Of a stretch of 64,000 bases of DNA, positions 8,750 to 17,161 are shown piece after piece. The stretch is from Bacteroidales bacterium. GTDB lineage: Bacteria; Bacteroidota; Bacteroidia; Bacteroidales; P3. Where the stretch lies: assembly GCA_017479705.1 (NCBI GenBank), contig JAFVCA010000043.1, positions 1-64,000 on the forward strand, in the 5' to 3' direction. A program made the position numbers and the translations under genes. How positions within the stretch are numbered: position 1 is the stretch's first letter; each line of letters begins with the position of its first letter. Under the pieces are notes generated by a model that saw only the letters and a program-made list of their open reading frames with translations, was not told where the DNA came from and searched no databases.

Positions 8750-9415
8750 ATGAAAAGTAAGACTTTGATTCAAATCCTTTTGGGTGTTGTCATCATTGGA
8801 CTGGCTGTCGCTCTTTATATGAGTGTCATGAAGCCTGTTAAGTTTGACAACGAGTACACTAAACGCCGCGATGCATGCGCGGAAAAACTCAAAGCCATCC
8901 GTACTCTCGAGGAGGCTTACAAGAACACTTACGGCTGCTATTGCGGCAGTTTCGACACGCTGTTCAACCGCCTCATGAACGAGGACAGCTTGAGGGTTGT
9001 CAACAAGAACATCAATTATGACAAGATTCCCGAAGATGTCGATATCAACGAGATGACCGAGGCCGACCAGATTAAGGCTGGTTATGTTAGCCGCGTCACC
9101 GAATATGTTAACCCCATAGACAACCTGCGCAAATCTGGCAAGTTCAAACTCTCTGACGAGGAGATTCTCAACCTCCGCTACGTCCCCTATCCCCGCGATA
9201 AGAAGTATGACTTCGACCTGAAAGCCGGTTTCATTGAAAAGAGCGGTTACCAGATGCCTGTTTTCGAGTGCTTAGTCAACATGGAAGACCTGCTTGCCGA
9301 CATGGATCACCAGCTTGTTGTCAACAAGATTGCCGAGCTGATCCAGAACCAGCGCTTCCCCGGCTGGAAGGTGGGCGACATGACCCAGACTGTCACAGAC
9401 GGTAACTTTGAATAA
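8750..9415 (+). CDS. Membrane-anchored protein of unknown function
   Basis: A 221-residue protein that I do not recognise. One N-terminal transmembrane helix (about residues 5-25, IQILLGVVIIGLAVALYMSV) is followed by a hydrophilic, probably periplasmic domain with a heptad-like segment (RRDACAEKLKAIRTLEEAYK) and two close cysteines (CYC). The single helix followed by a coiled segment recalls pilin-like or secretin-associated proteins, but no diagnostic motif supports that. It has its own promoter and is followed two bases later by the DUF3822 gene. Confidence 0.75.
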   Translation: MKSKTLIQILLGVVIIGLAVALYMSVMKPVKFDNEYTKRRDACAEKLKAIRTLEEAYKNTYGCYCGSFDTLFNRLMNEDSLRVVNKNINYDKIPEDVDINEMTEADQIKAGYVSRVTEYVNPIDNLRKSGKFKLSDEEILNLRYVPYPRDKKYDFDLKAGFIEKSGYQMPVFECLVNMEDLLADMDHQLVVNKIAELIQNQRFPGWKVGDMTQTVTDGNFE

Positions 9416-9417
9416 TA

Positions 9418-10242
9418 ATGTCCCAATTAGTCACAGACATTATCACGACAGATAGACCAGTGGCTAATAGTGAAAAGAGATTATCCATTTGCCTTCGGTC
9501 AAATGGATTTTCTTTTTCGGTTGCCACGGTGGACGACCTGTTGCTCACAGTGGGCGACTGCCCGTTCGAGGAGGGATTGTCCGCCATTGAGGCAGCCCGC
9601 CATGTGGCAAAGACTATTGGCGAGGACGAGGTGGCCTTGGGTTTCAAGCAGATGAGCCTCATCCTGCCCACCATGCAGTCCGTCTGCGTGCCTGCACATC
9701 TGTACGACCCGTCGGCAGACCGCCAGTACCTCGCCACGGTAGCAAGGGTGGCGGAGGGCTGTGGCATCTATCATTCTTTTTCGGCAGGGCTCAACGCTTA
9801 CTTCGTTTTTGCCGCTCCATCCGATGTGGCCACATCCTTCAAGGTTACGCTGCCTGGCATCGACGTCCTCTGTCAGCATGCCGTGCTTGCCGAGGCGGCT
9901 CTCCGTTCGGCCAGCAGTTTCCATCCCTACATCCTGTTGCATGTACGCGAAGGGGCTGCCGACATCGAAGCCTTCTTTAATGGCAACCTGCTCCTCTCCA
10001 ACAGCTATCCTGCTGGAAACAGTGAAGAGGTCTTGTACCATGCCCTCAGCGTCATGAAGCATCTCCATCTCGAAACCCCCGATATGGAACTTGCCATTTG
10101 TGGCCTTGTGGATCGCACCTTTTTCTCCCGTATGCAGCATTTCTTCCCCAATGTAACCCTATACACTGGCAAAACCTACACTTTCCTCAACCCCGAATTC
10201 CAAACGCTCCACACTTACCGCCATACCTTAATTCTTTCTTGA
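9418..10242 (+). CDS. DUF3822 family protein
   Basis: A 274-residue protein. Its size and its position directly upstream of rsmD match the Bacteroidetes DUF3822 family, which has an actin/ASKHA-like fold by family description and no known function. Visible segments include SIFCLRSNGFSFSV-like strands near the N-terminus and VREGAADIEAFFNGNLLLSNSYP in the middle. It starts two bases after the preceding stop codon, so it belongs to the same operon. Confidence 0.7.
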   Translation: MSQLVTDIITTDRPVANSEKRLSICLRSNGFSFSVATVDDLLLTVGDCPFEEGLSAIEAARHVAKTIGEDEVALGFKQMSLILPTMQSVCVPAHLYDPSADRQYLATVARVAEGCGIYHSFSAGLNAYFVFAAPSDVATSFKVTLPGIDVLCQHAVLAEAALRSASSFHPYILLHVREGAADIEAFFNGNLLLSNSYPAGNSEEVLYHALSVMKHLHLETPDMELAICGLVDRTFFSRMQHFFPNVTLYTGKTYTFLNPEFQTLHTYRHTLILS

Positions 10243-10279
10243 ATACAGATAATCTTAAATACTAATATACAGCAATATC

Positions 10280-10831
10280 ATGCGCATCATTGCAGGTTCA
10301 CTCAGAGGCCGCCGTCTCAATCCTCCCACGTCGCTCCCCGTGCGTCCCACCACCGACATGGCTCGCGAAAGTCTCTTCAACATCCTGAACAACTATGTCG
10401 ACTTTGAGGAGGTAACCGTCATGGACCTTTTTGCCGGCACAGGTGCCGTCTCCATGGAGTTCATCTCGCGTGGCGCAAAGGAGGTTACTTCTGTCGACAT
10501 CAACAATCAGTGCATTGATTTCATCAAGCAGTCGGCCTCGCACATGGGCATCACCAACCTCCATGCCGTCCGGGCTGATGTCTTCGACCTCCTGAAACGA
10601 GCCTACAAGAAGTTCGACATCATCTTTGCCGACCCCCCTTACGCTCTCGAAAACCTTTCGCAAATACCCGATGCAGTCTTTGCCAGCAATGTGCTCACCG
10701 ACGACGGCATCTTTATTCTCGAACACCCGCGCGAGTTTGAGTTCGAACAGCATCCCCGCTTTTGGCAGCATCGCCATTACGGCAAAGTCAACTTCACTTT
10801 CTTTGCCCAGCAATTAGACCAAGAGCAATGA
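10280..10831 (+). CDS. rsmD: 16S rRNA (guanine(966)-N2)-methyltransferase RsmD
   Basis: A 183-residue SAM-dependent methyltransferase of small-subunit rRNA. The N-terminus MRIIAGSLRGRRL followed by RPTTDMARESLFNIL is the RsmD signature. Motif I is DLFAGTGAVSMEFISRGA and the catalytic motif is FADPPY. The length is that of the family. It lies between the DUF3822 gene and purC. Confidence 0.95.
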   Translation: MRIIAGSLRGRRLNPPTSLPVRPTTDMARESLFNILNNYVDFEEVTVMDLFAGTGAVSMEFISRGAKEVTSVDINNQCIDFIKQSASHMGITNLHAVRADVFDLLKRAYKKFDIIFADPPYALENLSQIPDAVFASNVLTDDGIFILEHPREFEFEQHPRFWQHRHYGKVNFTFFAQQLDQEQ

Positions 10832-10865
10832 ATATCCGATAGCATAATAATTAAAGAATATAATC

Positions 10866-11813
10866 ATGAAAGCAGTTGTTAAAACCCAATTCTCTTTTCC
10901 CAAGCAGAAAAGCCTCTATGTAGGCAAGGTCCGTGATGTCTATAACATCGACGACAAATACATGGCCATGGTCGTTAGCGACCGTATCAGTGCCTTCGAC
11001 GTTGTGCTTCCCAAGGGCATTCCCTACAAAGGACAAGTTCTCAACCAGATAGCTGCCAAGTTCCTCGATGCCACCGCCGACATCGTCCCCAACTGGAAAC
11101 TTGCCACCCCTGACCCCATGGTCACTGTGGGTCTTAAATGTGAAGGCTTCCGCGTCGAGATGATTGTCCGCGGCTACCTGGCCGGCAGTGCATGGCGTGA
11201 GTACAAGGCCGGAGCCCGCACCCTTTGCGGTGTCCCACTGCCCGAAGGCATGGTTGAGAACCAGAAATTCCCGACTCCCATTCTAACCCCCACCACCAAA
11301 GCCGATGAGGGACACGACGAGAACATCTCCCGTGAGGAGATTATCCGCACCGGTCTCGTTTCCAAAGAGGACTACGAGCAACTGGAACACTACGCCCTTG
11401 CCCTCTTCCAGCGCGGCACCGAGATCGCTGCCCAGAAAGGCCTTATCCTTGTCGACACCAAGTACGAGTTTGGCAAACGCGACGGCAAAATCTATCTCAT
11501 TGATGAGATCCATACCCCCGACAGCAGCCGCTATTTTTATGCCGAAGGCTACGAGGAGCGTCTGGCCAAAGGCGAACACCAACGTCAACTCTCCAAGGAG
11601 TTTGTCCGCGAATGGCTCATGGCCAACGGTTTCCAGGGCAAGGAAGGGCAGCAGGTGCCCGAAATGACCGACGAGATTGTCAACAGCATCACCGACCGTT
11701 ATATCGAGCTCTACGAACACATCACTGGCGAGAAGTTCCAGAAGGCCGAGGACTGCGCTGACATCATGGGCCGCATTGAGAGAAACGTGACCGAATGCCT
11801 AAGCAAACTCTAA
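10866..11813 (+). CDS. purC: Phosphoribosylaminoimidazole-succinocarboxamide synthase
   Basis: A 315-residue SAICAR synthetase, the purine pathway step that joins aspartate to CAIR using ATP. Signature segments include [51 protein letters not shown] and the substrate loop [11 protein letters not shown]. It is of the longer, 300-residue type common in Bacteroidetes. No purine riboswitch or operator is evident in the 34 bases upstream. Confidence 0.97.
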   Translation: MKAVVKTQFSFPKQKSLYVGKVRDVYNIDDKYMAMVVSDRISAFDVVLPKGIPYKGQVLNQIAAKFLDATADIVPNWKLATPDPMVTVGLKCEGFRVEMIVRGYLAGSAWREYKAGARTLCGVPLPEGMVENQKFPTPILTPTTKADEGHDENISREEIIRTGLVSKEDYEQLEHYALALFQRGTEIAAQKGLILVDTKYEFGKRDGKIYLIDEIHTPDSSRYFYAEGYEERLAKGEHQRQLSKEFVREWLMANGFQGKEGQQVPEMTDEIVNSITDRYIELYEHITGEKFQKAEDCADIMGRIERNVTECLSKL

Positions 11814-11831
11814 TTACTGCTTTTTGCCACT

Positions 11832-12317
11832 ATGGAAATAGAGCGCAAATACCTTGTCACCCAGCTGCCGGACAATCTGGATCAGTACAGGCATCTGGAG
11901 ATTGAACAAGCCTATCTATGCACATCCCCCACGCTGCGGATTCGCCGCATGGGGGATTCTTACATCCTTACAGTCAAGGAGCGCATCCGCCTCAACTCCA
12001 CCGCCATCCATAATAGGGAAGAGGAGTTCACCCTCTCCGCCGATAGCTACAACCGCCTCCGTGCCAAATGCGACAGTGGGCAGGTCGCCAAGACCCGCTA
12101 TTATATTGACCTCTTCCAACTCACTGCCGACCCCGCCTACCAAGGTCTCACTGCCGAGCTGGACGTGTTCCATGGCCGGCACGACGGCCTTCTGCTCGTC
12201 GAAGTGGAGTTCCCGGACACTGAGCGTGCCAACACCTTTGTCCCGCCGGCTTGGTTTGGCGACGATGTCTCCTCAAACCCTTGCTACCGTAACAGTTTCC
12301 TGGCCTCCATGCCCTGA
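11832..12317 (+). CDS. CYTH domain protein (triphosphate tunnel enzyme family)
   Basis: A 161-residue single-domain CYTH protein. The N-terminal ExExK motif is present as MEIERKYLV, followed by alternating charged strands (LRIRRMGDSYILTVKER and LLLVEVEFPD) that line the triphosphate-binding tunnel. Short bacterial members are triphosphatases of inorganic or nucleoside triphosphates; the substrate here is not predictable. It follows purC by 18 bases. Confidence 0.85.
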   Translation: MEIERKYLVTQLPDNLDQYRHLEIEQAYLCTSPTLRIRRMGDSYILTVKERIRLNSTAIHNREEEFTLSADSYNRLRAKCDSGQVAKTRYYIDLFQLTADPAYQGLTAELDVFHGRHDGLLLVEVEFPDTERANTFVPPAWFGDDVSSNPCYRNSFLASMP

Positions 12318-12343
12318 CCCTCATTTTCAACACCTCCTGCCGC

Positions 12344-13954
12344 ATGAAAAAGATACCGCATACCTTTACTATCGTTTTCGCCCTCATTGTCCTTGCCGCC
12401 GTCTGCACTTGGTTTGTGCCTGCCGGTGAGTTCGTCCGCGAAACCATCACCGTCCAGAATGCCGACGGCTCCACAGCTCTCCGCGAGGTGGTGCGCAACG
12501 ACTCCTTCCGCTATGTTGAGCGCAATCCTCAAACGTGGCAAGTCTTTTCGGCCCTCTTCGACGGTTTTGTCGACAAAGCCGACATCATCATTTTCATCCT
12601 CATGGTAGGAGGTGCTTTCAACATCCTCAACAACAGCCGTGCCATCGAGATTGGCGTCATGTCTTTCCTCCGCAGGGTGTTGCGGCTCAATCGTTACAAA
12701 CTCTTCAAGCGGCTGGGGGTTGAGAACATCATCATCGCCCTCATCATGATTATGTTCAGCCTCTTCGGTGCTGTTTTCGGCATGAGCGAGGAAACCATTG
12801 CCTTTGTCATCATCTTCATCCCCCTCGCCATCTCCATGGGATATGACTCCATCGTGGGTGTCTGCATGTGCTATGTGGCTGCCCATGTGGGCTTTGCCGG
12901 GGCCATGCTCAATCCCTTCACCATCGGCATTGCGCAAGGCATTGCGGACCTTCCCATCTTCTCCGGTCTCGAATACCGTTTCTTCTGCTGGATTGTCCTC
13001 ACCATCATCGGCATAGCCTTTGTCCTGTGGTACGCCAACCGTGTGAAGCGCCATCCCGAAAAATCGCCCACTTACAAGTTGGACAACTACTGGCGCCAGC
13101 GTTCTGAAGAGCAGCAGCAAAACCCCGTGGCCTACACCACGCCCCGCGTCGCCTGGATTCTCTTTGGCCTGCTCACGGTGGTCATGGCCTACTGCGCTTT
13201 CACCATGCCCGCCACCACCGTGGCCATGGGTGGGGGAGAGGCCTCGCTGCCCCTCATGCCCATCCTTGCTGCTCTCTTCCTTGTCACCGGCATTATCACC
13301 CTGCGCAAGTCCGTCCACTTCTTCATTCTCGACATCCTTTTCTTCACTATTTGCTTCCTCATTGTCGGCGTGCTGGGCTATGGCTGGTACGTCAAAGAAA
13401 TTTCCACGCTCTTCCTTGCCATGGGCATCTGTAGCGGTGTGGCCGACAAACAAAGTGCCGACAGTATTGCCAAGCTCTTCTTGGCAGGTTGCAAGGACAT
13501 CCTCTCCGCTGCCCTCGTGGTGGGGCTGGCCAGCGGCATCATCTTCATACTCCGCGACGGCAAGATTATCGACACCCTCCTCTATGCCCTGACGCGCTCC
13601 TTGGCTGAAAGCGGCGATGTGGCCTCGGTCGGCGTCATGTATGTCTTTCAGACATTGTTGAATCTTATCATGCCTTCCGGCTCCGCCAAGGCGGCGCTCA
13701 CCATGCCCATCATGGCACAGTTCTCCGACCTCATCGGCGTCAGCCGCCAGACAGCCGTCCTGGCCTTCCAGTTCGGCGACGGTTTCACCAACATGCTCAC
13801 ACCCACCAGCGGCGTGCTCATTGCCGTTCTCGGTGTGGCCAAAATCCCTTACGCCACGTGGGTCAAATGGGTCTGGAAATTCATTCTGGCCCTCATCCTC
13901 ATTGGCTTCCTGTTGCTTTTGCCTACCATGTTCATCCATTTCCCCGGATTCTAA
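12344..13954 (+). CDS. YfcC-family membrane carrier
   Basis: A 536-residue integral membrane protein with about twelve hydrophobic segments. The start KKIPHTFTIVFALIVLAAVCTWFVPAGEF, the segment FGMSEETIAFVIIFIPLAISMGYD and GFAGAMLNPFTIGIAQ match the YfcC family, related to the DcuC C4-dicarboxylate carriers and often linked to amino acid or dicarboxylate transport. The second half repeats the pattern with PSGSAKAALTMPIMAQFSDL. An M28 peptidase follows 12 bases later, suggesting uptake of amino acids or peptides freed by it. Confidence 0.88.
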   Translation: MKKIPHTFTIVFALIVLAAVCTWFVPAGEFVRETITVQNADGSTALREVVRNDSFRYVERNPQTWQVFSALFDGFVDKADIIIFILMVGGAFNILNNSRAIEIGVMSFLRRVLRLNRYKLFKRLGVENIIIALIMIMFSLFGAVFGMSEETIAFVIIFIPLAISMGYDSIVGVCMCYVAAHVGFAGAMLNPFTIGIAQGIADLPIFSGLEYRFFCWIVLTIIGIAFVLWYANRVKRHPEKSPTYKLDNYWRQRSEEQQQNPVAYTTPRVAWILFGLLTVVMAYCAFTMPATTVAMGGGEASLPLMPILAALFLVTGIITLRKSVHFFILDILFFTICFLIVGVLGYGWYVKEISTLFLAMGICSGVADKQSADSIAKLFLAGCKDILSAALVVGLASGIIFILRDGKIIDTLLYALTRSLAESGDVASVGVMYVFQTLLNLIMPSGSAKAALTMPIMAQFSDLIGVSRQTAVLAFQFGDGFTNMLTPTSGVLIAVLGVAKIPYATWVKWVWKFILALILIGFLLLLPTMFIHFPGF

Positions 13955-13966
13955 AACCTCTGCAAT

Positions 13967-15109
13967 ATGAAAAGAGTATTGATAGCAGCCCTCCTCGCAG
14001 TCATGGCCGTAGTCCCTGCTCATGCGCAGGACTCCGCCTACGCCCGCCGTATCATCCAGACCCTCAGCTCTGGCAACATGTATGGCCGTGGCTTCTGCCA
14101 CCGTGGCGACTCCTTGGCAGCGCAGTTTCTCTCCGCTGAGATGAAACGTCTCGGCCTCCTGCCGCTCCAAGTGGACTATATGCAGCACTACACGCTGGAC
14201 TGCTATAGTTTCAATGGCTCCACATCACTCTCCATCAACGGCATAGAACTTGAACCCTACACGCAGTTCCGCGTCCTTCCCGCAGGGCTGCTCTCCCGTT
14301 CCAACAAACTGGAGGAGGCCAAGTGGTCCAAGCAACTCAAGGACGGCACGTGGGTCATCGGAGTACCTCAATTGGATACCTATTCGCCCATAGCCGGTCC
14401 CGAAAAGGCCAATCCTGTGTTCATCGAAGTGGTGGACACCCTTATCTCCAAGCGCGTAAGAAAGGTCAAGGCCGACATCCCCTTGCAGTTCCACAAGGAT
14501 TACCGCACGCAAAATGTGGTGGGCTACGTCCGTGGCGTCATCGACAGCATGATTGTTTTCACCGCCCACTACGACCATTGCGGGACGATGGGAGAGGGGA
14601 TTGTCTTCCACGGAGCCCACGACAATGCCAGCGGCGTGGCCGCCGTCATGGACATTGCCCGCATTGCAGCCTCCAAAAAGCCTTACTACACAATGGTTTT
14701 CATGCTCTTCAGCGGGGAGGAGTCCGGGCTTTGGGGCTCTCACTATGCTGCCGAAAACCCTTTGATAGACTATTCTAAAGTTAAGTTACTCTGCAACATA
14801 GACATGTTTTGCGGGGGTGACGAAGGCATCATGTTTTTCAATGCCAAGGGCAAGAATACCAAGCCGTTCTATGACCAGCTGAAGGCAATAAACGACGAGA
14901 CCCATGCAGCCGTGGAAATCCGTCCGCGCGACAACCGACCAAACAGCGACCATTACTGGTTTTCAAACTATTGTCCCTCAATCTTCCTGCTGACCATGGG
15001 CGGTCCATACGGTGGCTACCACGACCCAGCCGACACCTGCGACGGGTGCGGTCTCGGCCACTACAACGCCTATCTGAAAATGATTCTCCGCCTGATACAG
15101 CTCGATTAA
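13967..15109 (+). CDS. Exported M28 family zinc aminopeptidase
   Basis: A 380-residue peptidase with a Sec signal peptide (about residues 1-20, ending VPAHAQ). The co-catalytic zinc ligands are visible in order: the His of TAHYDHCG, the bridging Asp of AHDNASGVAAV, the Glu pair of FSGEESGLWGS, the Asp of CNIDMF, and a late His in SDHYWFS. Family members cleave amino acids from peptides outside the inner membrane. It is probably co-transcribed with the YfcC-family carrier just upstream. Confidence 0.93.
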   Translation: MKRVLIAALLAVMAVVPAHAQDSAYARRIIQTLSSGNMYGRGFCHRGDSLAAQFLSAEMKRLGLLPLQVDYMQHYTLDCYSFNGSTSLSINGIELEPYTQFRVLPAGLLSRSNKLEEAKWSKQLKDGTWVIGVPQLDTYSPIAGPEKANPVFIEVVDTLISKRVRKVKADIPLQFHKDYRTQNVVGYVRGVIDSMIVFTAHYDHCGTMGEGIVFHGAHDNASGVAAVMDIARIAASKKPYYTMVFMLFSGEESGLWGSHYAAENPLIDYSKVKLLCNIDMFCGGDEGIMFFNAKGKNTKPFYDQLKAINDETHAAVEIRPRDNRPNSDHYWFSNYCPSIFLLTMGGPYGGYHDPADTCDGCGLGHYNAYLKMILRLIQLD

Positions 15110-15323
15110 CATCCCACAAATCAGAACAAGCACAAAATCGGCCAATAGGAAATCGAAAACTCCGATAAGGTACGGAGTAAATAACGGGCATGAACAGCAT
15201 ATCAAGTTGACCGATAGAAAAATTCTCCGCAGGAGGTTTCGAGTAGGTACAATCTAATGGTCAATTTGGTTTTTTGTATGTTTTCCGATTCACCGGTGTT
15301 ATGGTAACAAAGATATTCGCAGA
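15110..15323. other. Intergenic region between convergent genes
   Basis: This stretch separates the M28 peptidase from the small membrane protein on the opposite strand. It holds a partial copy (TTCTCCGCAGG, 15224-15234) of the palindromic unit seen at 281, 32,982 and 35,645. I see no tRNA, terminator or supported gene. Confidence 0.4.
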
Positions 15324-15437
15324 TTATTTACGAATGTAATCAAGCAATTCAATCAACAATCCGCCAACCAAGCAGAATACAAAAATGGCTGAAAAGAAGC
15401 CTAATACAGCGAAAAATATTTTCTTAAATGTCTTCAT
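15324..15437 (-). CDS. Small membrane protein, 37 residues
   Basis: A short gene reading MKTFKKIFFAVLGFF then SAIFVFCLVGGLLIELLDYIRK. It has a positively charged N-terminus, one transmembrane helix (about residues 8-29) and a short charged tail, so it is probably inserted with its N-terminus in the cytoplasm. Support comes from a consensus promoter 20 bases upstream of the start codon (TAtaTTTGc at 15457-15465, TTG at 15484-15486). No homologue comes to mind. The opposite strand has an ORF at 15385-15573, which I regard as the shadow. Confidence 0.6.
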   Translation of the reverse strand: MKTFKKIFFAVLGFFSAIFVFCLVGGLLIELLDYIRK

Positions 15438-15456
15438 ATGCGTACTTTTTCTGAAT

Positions 15457-15486
15457 GCAAATATACAACTTTTTTTTTATTTGCAA
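15457..15486 (-). promoter_or_regulatory. Consensus promoter for the 37-residue membrane protein
   Basis: On the minus strand, TTG (15484-15486) and TAtaTTTGc (15457-15465) are separated by 18 bases, close to the ideal spacing for this phylum. The start codon at 15437 lies about 13 bases after the expected transcription start. Confidence 0.7.
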
Positions 15487-15542
15487 GTTTTTTTTCTATC
15501 GGTTATATTTTTTTTTCTCTCGATAATGGCGGTGAACACAAT

Positions 15543-15563
15543 GATGCTTCGCATCTTTTTTTT
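15543..15563 (+). terminator. Short hairpin followed by a T run
   Basis: GATGC (15543-15547) pairs with GCATC (15551-15555) across a TTC loop and is followed by eight T. The stem is short. It would end rightward transcripts, but the nearest rightward gene stops about 430 bases earlier, so an unannotated RNA or read-through is implied. The stretch from 15487 to 15799 otherwise shows only T-rich low-complexity sequence. Confidence 0.4.
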
Positions 15564-15799
15564 CTTTTCTTAACATACTTTACTTAACATAACACCGATA
15601 CTCGTATGATAGGAGATGTATTTTTTTTGCTTTTTTGCCGGTTCGGTGTTGGTTCGGCAAGTGTGGGTTGTTTATGGGACGGTGGTCTGATGATTTGCCC
15701 AATCTGACTGGGAGAACTGTATGGTAAATGATGGCTAAATGTGGTAGAGGAAGCGAAGATGGGATTGAGCTGGAAATATTGAAATGACCATGCAGAAAG

Positions 15800-15831
15800 G
15801 GAAAAAGAAAGGAGCCGCGATGTGCGGCTCC
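15800..15831 (-). terminator. Intrinsic terminator of the gyrA-TPR unit
   Basis: GGAGCCGC (15811-15818) pairs with GCGGCTCC (15824-15831) around a five-base loop. Read leftward, the stem is followed by a pyrimidine-rich, T-heavy stretch (15800-15810). It lies 32 bases past the stop codon of the TPR protein. Confidence 0.75.
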
Positions 15832-15862
15832 AAAGAAAAACATGAAAAATGAAAACATCCGA

Positions 15863-17089
15863 TTAGTTGGAGGCCTCTTTCTTCAACTCGTCGATGCGGG
15901 CTTTGATGGGCTTGAGGTCGTCGTACATCTCTAAGCGGGCATAGACGGTGTTGAGGGCGTTGAGGCAGTGGAAGAGGTTGGCGCGGTTGGTGGCCTGGCC
16001 GTGCTCATCAAGATGGTCGATGAAGCTGATAGCGTTGTTGAAGTAAGGAATGGACTGGCGGAAGAAGTCCTTGCTTTCCTGGTTGAGTTTCTCGTAGAGG
16101 CCGGTCTCGTCGTCTGGGGGGACGTTGTTGGCGTCGTTCAGTTTGTCAACGGCGCGGTTGTAGAGCATCTTGCCGAGGCCGAAGTTGGCAAGGAACTGGT
16201 TGGGGAGAGCGGTGAGGGACTCTTTGTAGCGGGTCTCTGCGTTGGCATAGTCGTTGACGCCTTCGAAGACGGCGCCGGCAGCGGCCAAGAGGCTGGCGTG
16301 GATTTCGGGTTTGTCGCCGGTTTTGTCAAGGGCTTTCTGGATTTCGGCGTTGCCTTCTTCAAGGTTGCCTTTCAGCAGGTAGGCTTCGGCCAGCATCATG
16401 TTGGCGTTGTAGTCGTCCTTGGCTGCTTTGGCGTAGTTCTGGGCAACCTTGATGGCCTCGTTGGTGTCGGCAGCAGACTTGTAGATGTCGAAGAGTGTGC
16501 GGTAGACGAAGGGGTCTTTGGAGCGGGTGCGCACTAAGGGTTTGAGGTACTTGAGGATGGCCTCGTTGTTCTGGGCGTTGAAGGCTGCCTTGCCGGCGAG
16601 CAGGTAGGACTCGGAGGCGTACTCTTTCTTGCCACACTCGTTAAAGATTTTGATGGATTCGTCGCAGAGGGACATGGCTTCGGTCCAGTTCTGCTGGTTG
16701 AAGACGGCGATGGCTTTCTTGTAGTACTCGTTGCCTACGAAGCTGAGGATGGTGTTGTTGCCCTCGGCATATTCCTTGTCGGTGTCGAGTTCCTTGCAGC
16801 GGAGAGCAGCGGTTTTGCACTTGATGAGCCAATCGGGGTCAAGGTTTTTGTACTTTGACTTGGGTTTTTCGGCTTCGCCACCGATTTGGCTGTAGATGAG
16901 GCCTGCATAGTACCAAGTCTTGGCGTCGTTGCGGGTTTGTTCGTGTTCGCAAGCAGCGTCGATCAGTTTTTTAGCTTTGTCAAAATAGCCTCTGTTTTGG
17001 GCTTCACGGGCACTGGAGACGTTGAGGGACTGAGCTCCGGCGGTGTAACCGATGACTACGAGAGCCAACATTAAAGCAATTTTCTTCAT
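15863..17089 (-). CDS. Exported tetratricopeptide repeat protein
   Basis: A 408-residue protein with a Sec signal peptide (MKKIALMLALVVIGYTAGAQ) and TPR-like helix pairs through most of its length, for example AREAQNRGYFDKAKKLIDAA, EAMSLCDESIKIFNECGKKEYAS and ANFGLGKMLYNRAVDKL. It is probably periplasmic. It follows gyrA by 72 bases, an arrangement I recall from other Bacteroidales, and is closed by a terminator. The partner and function are unknown; other TPR proteins of this kind act as assembly scaffolds. Confidence 0.85.
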   Translation of the reverse strand: MKKIALMLALVVIGYTAGAQSLNVSSAREAQNRGYFDKAKKLIDAACEHEQTRNDAKTWYYAGLIYSQIGGEAEKPKSKYKNLDPDWLIKCKTAALRCKELDTDKEYAEGNNTILSFVGNEYYKKAIAVFNQQNWTEAMSLCDESIKIFNECGKKEYASESYLLAGKAAFNAQNNEAILKYLKPLVRTRSKDPFVYRTLFDIYKSAADTNEAIKVAQNYAKAAKDDYNANMMLAEAYLLKGNLEEGNAEIQKALDKTGDKPEIHASLLAAAGAVFEGVNDYANAETRYKESLTALPNQFLANFGLGKMLYNRAVDKLNDANNVPPDDETGLYEKLNQESKDFFRQSIPYFNNAISFIDHLDEHGQATNRANLFHCLNALNTVYARLEMYDDLKPIKARIDELKKEASN

Positions 17090-17161
17090 GACATGTGTTT
17101 TTAAGTTTGTTTTTCTGTTTTGTATTCGTTACTATTGATTTATTGCAGGGCAACTACTCCC

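Noticed and set aside
12284..14188. 634-codon frame opposite the YfcC-family gene
   Set aside because: Antisense shadow, extremely rich in His, Glu, Asp and Gly; the + strand encodes a clear transporter and peptidase.
14978..15205. Hydrophobic minus-strand frame opposite the end of the M28 peptidase
   Set aside because: Slightly resembles the 37-residue membrane protein (MLIEL), but it runs antisense into a conserved gene and has no promoter.
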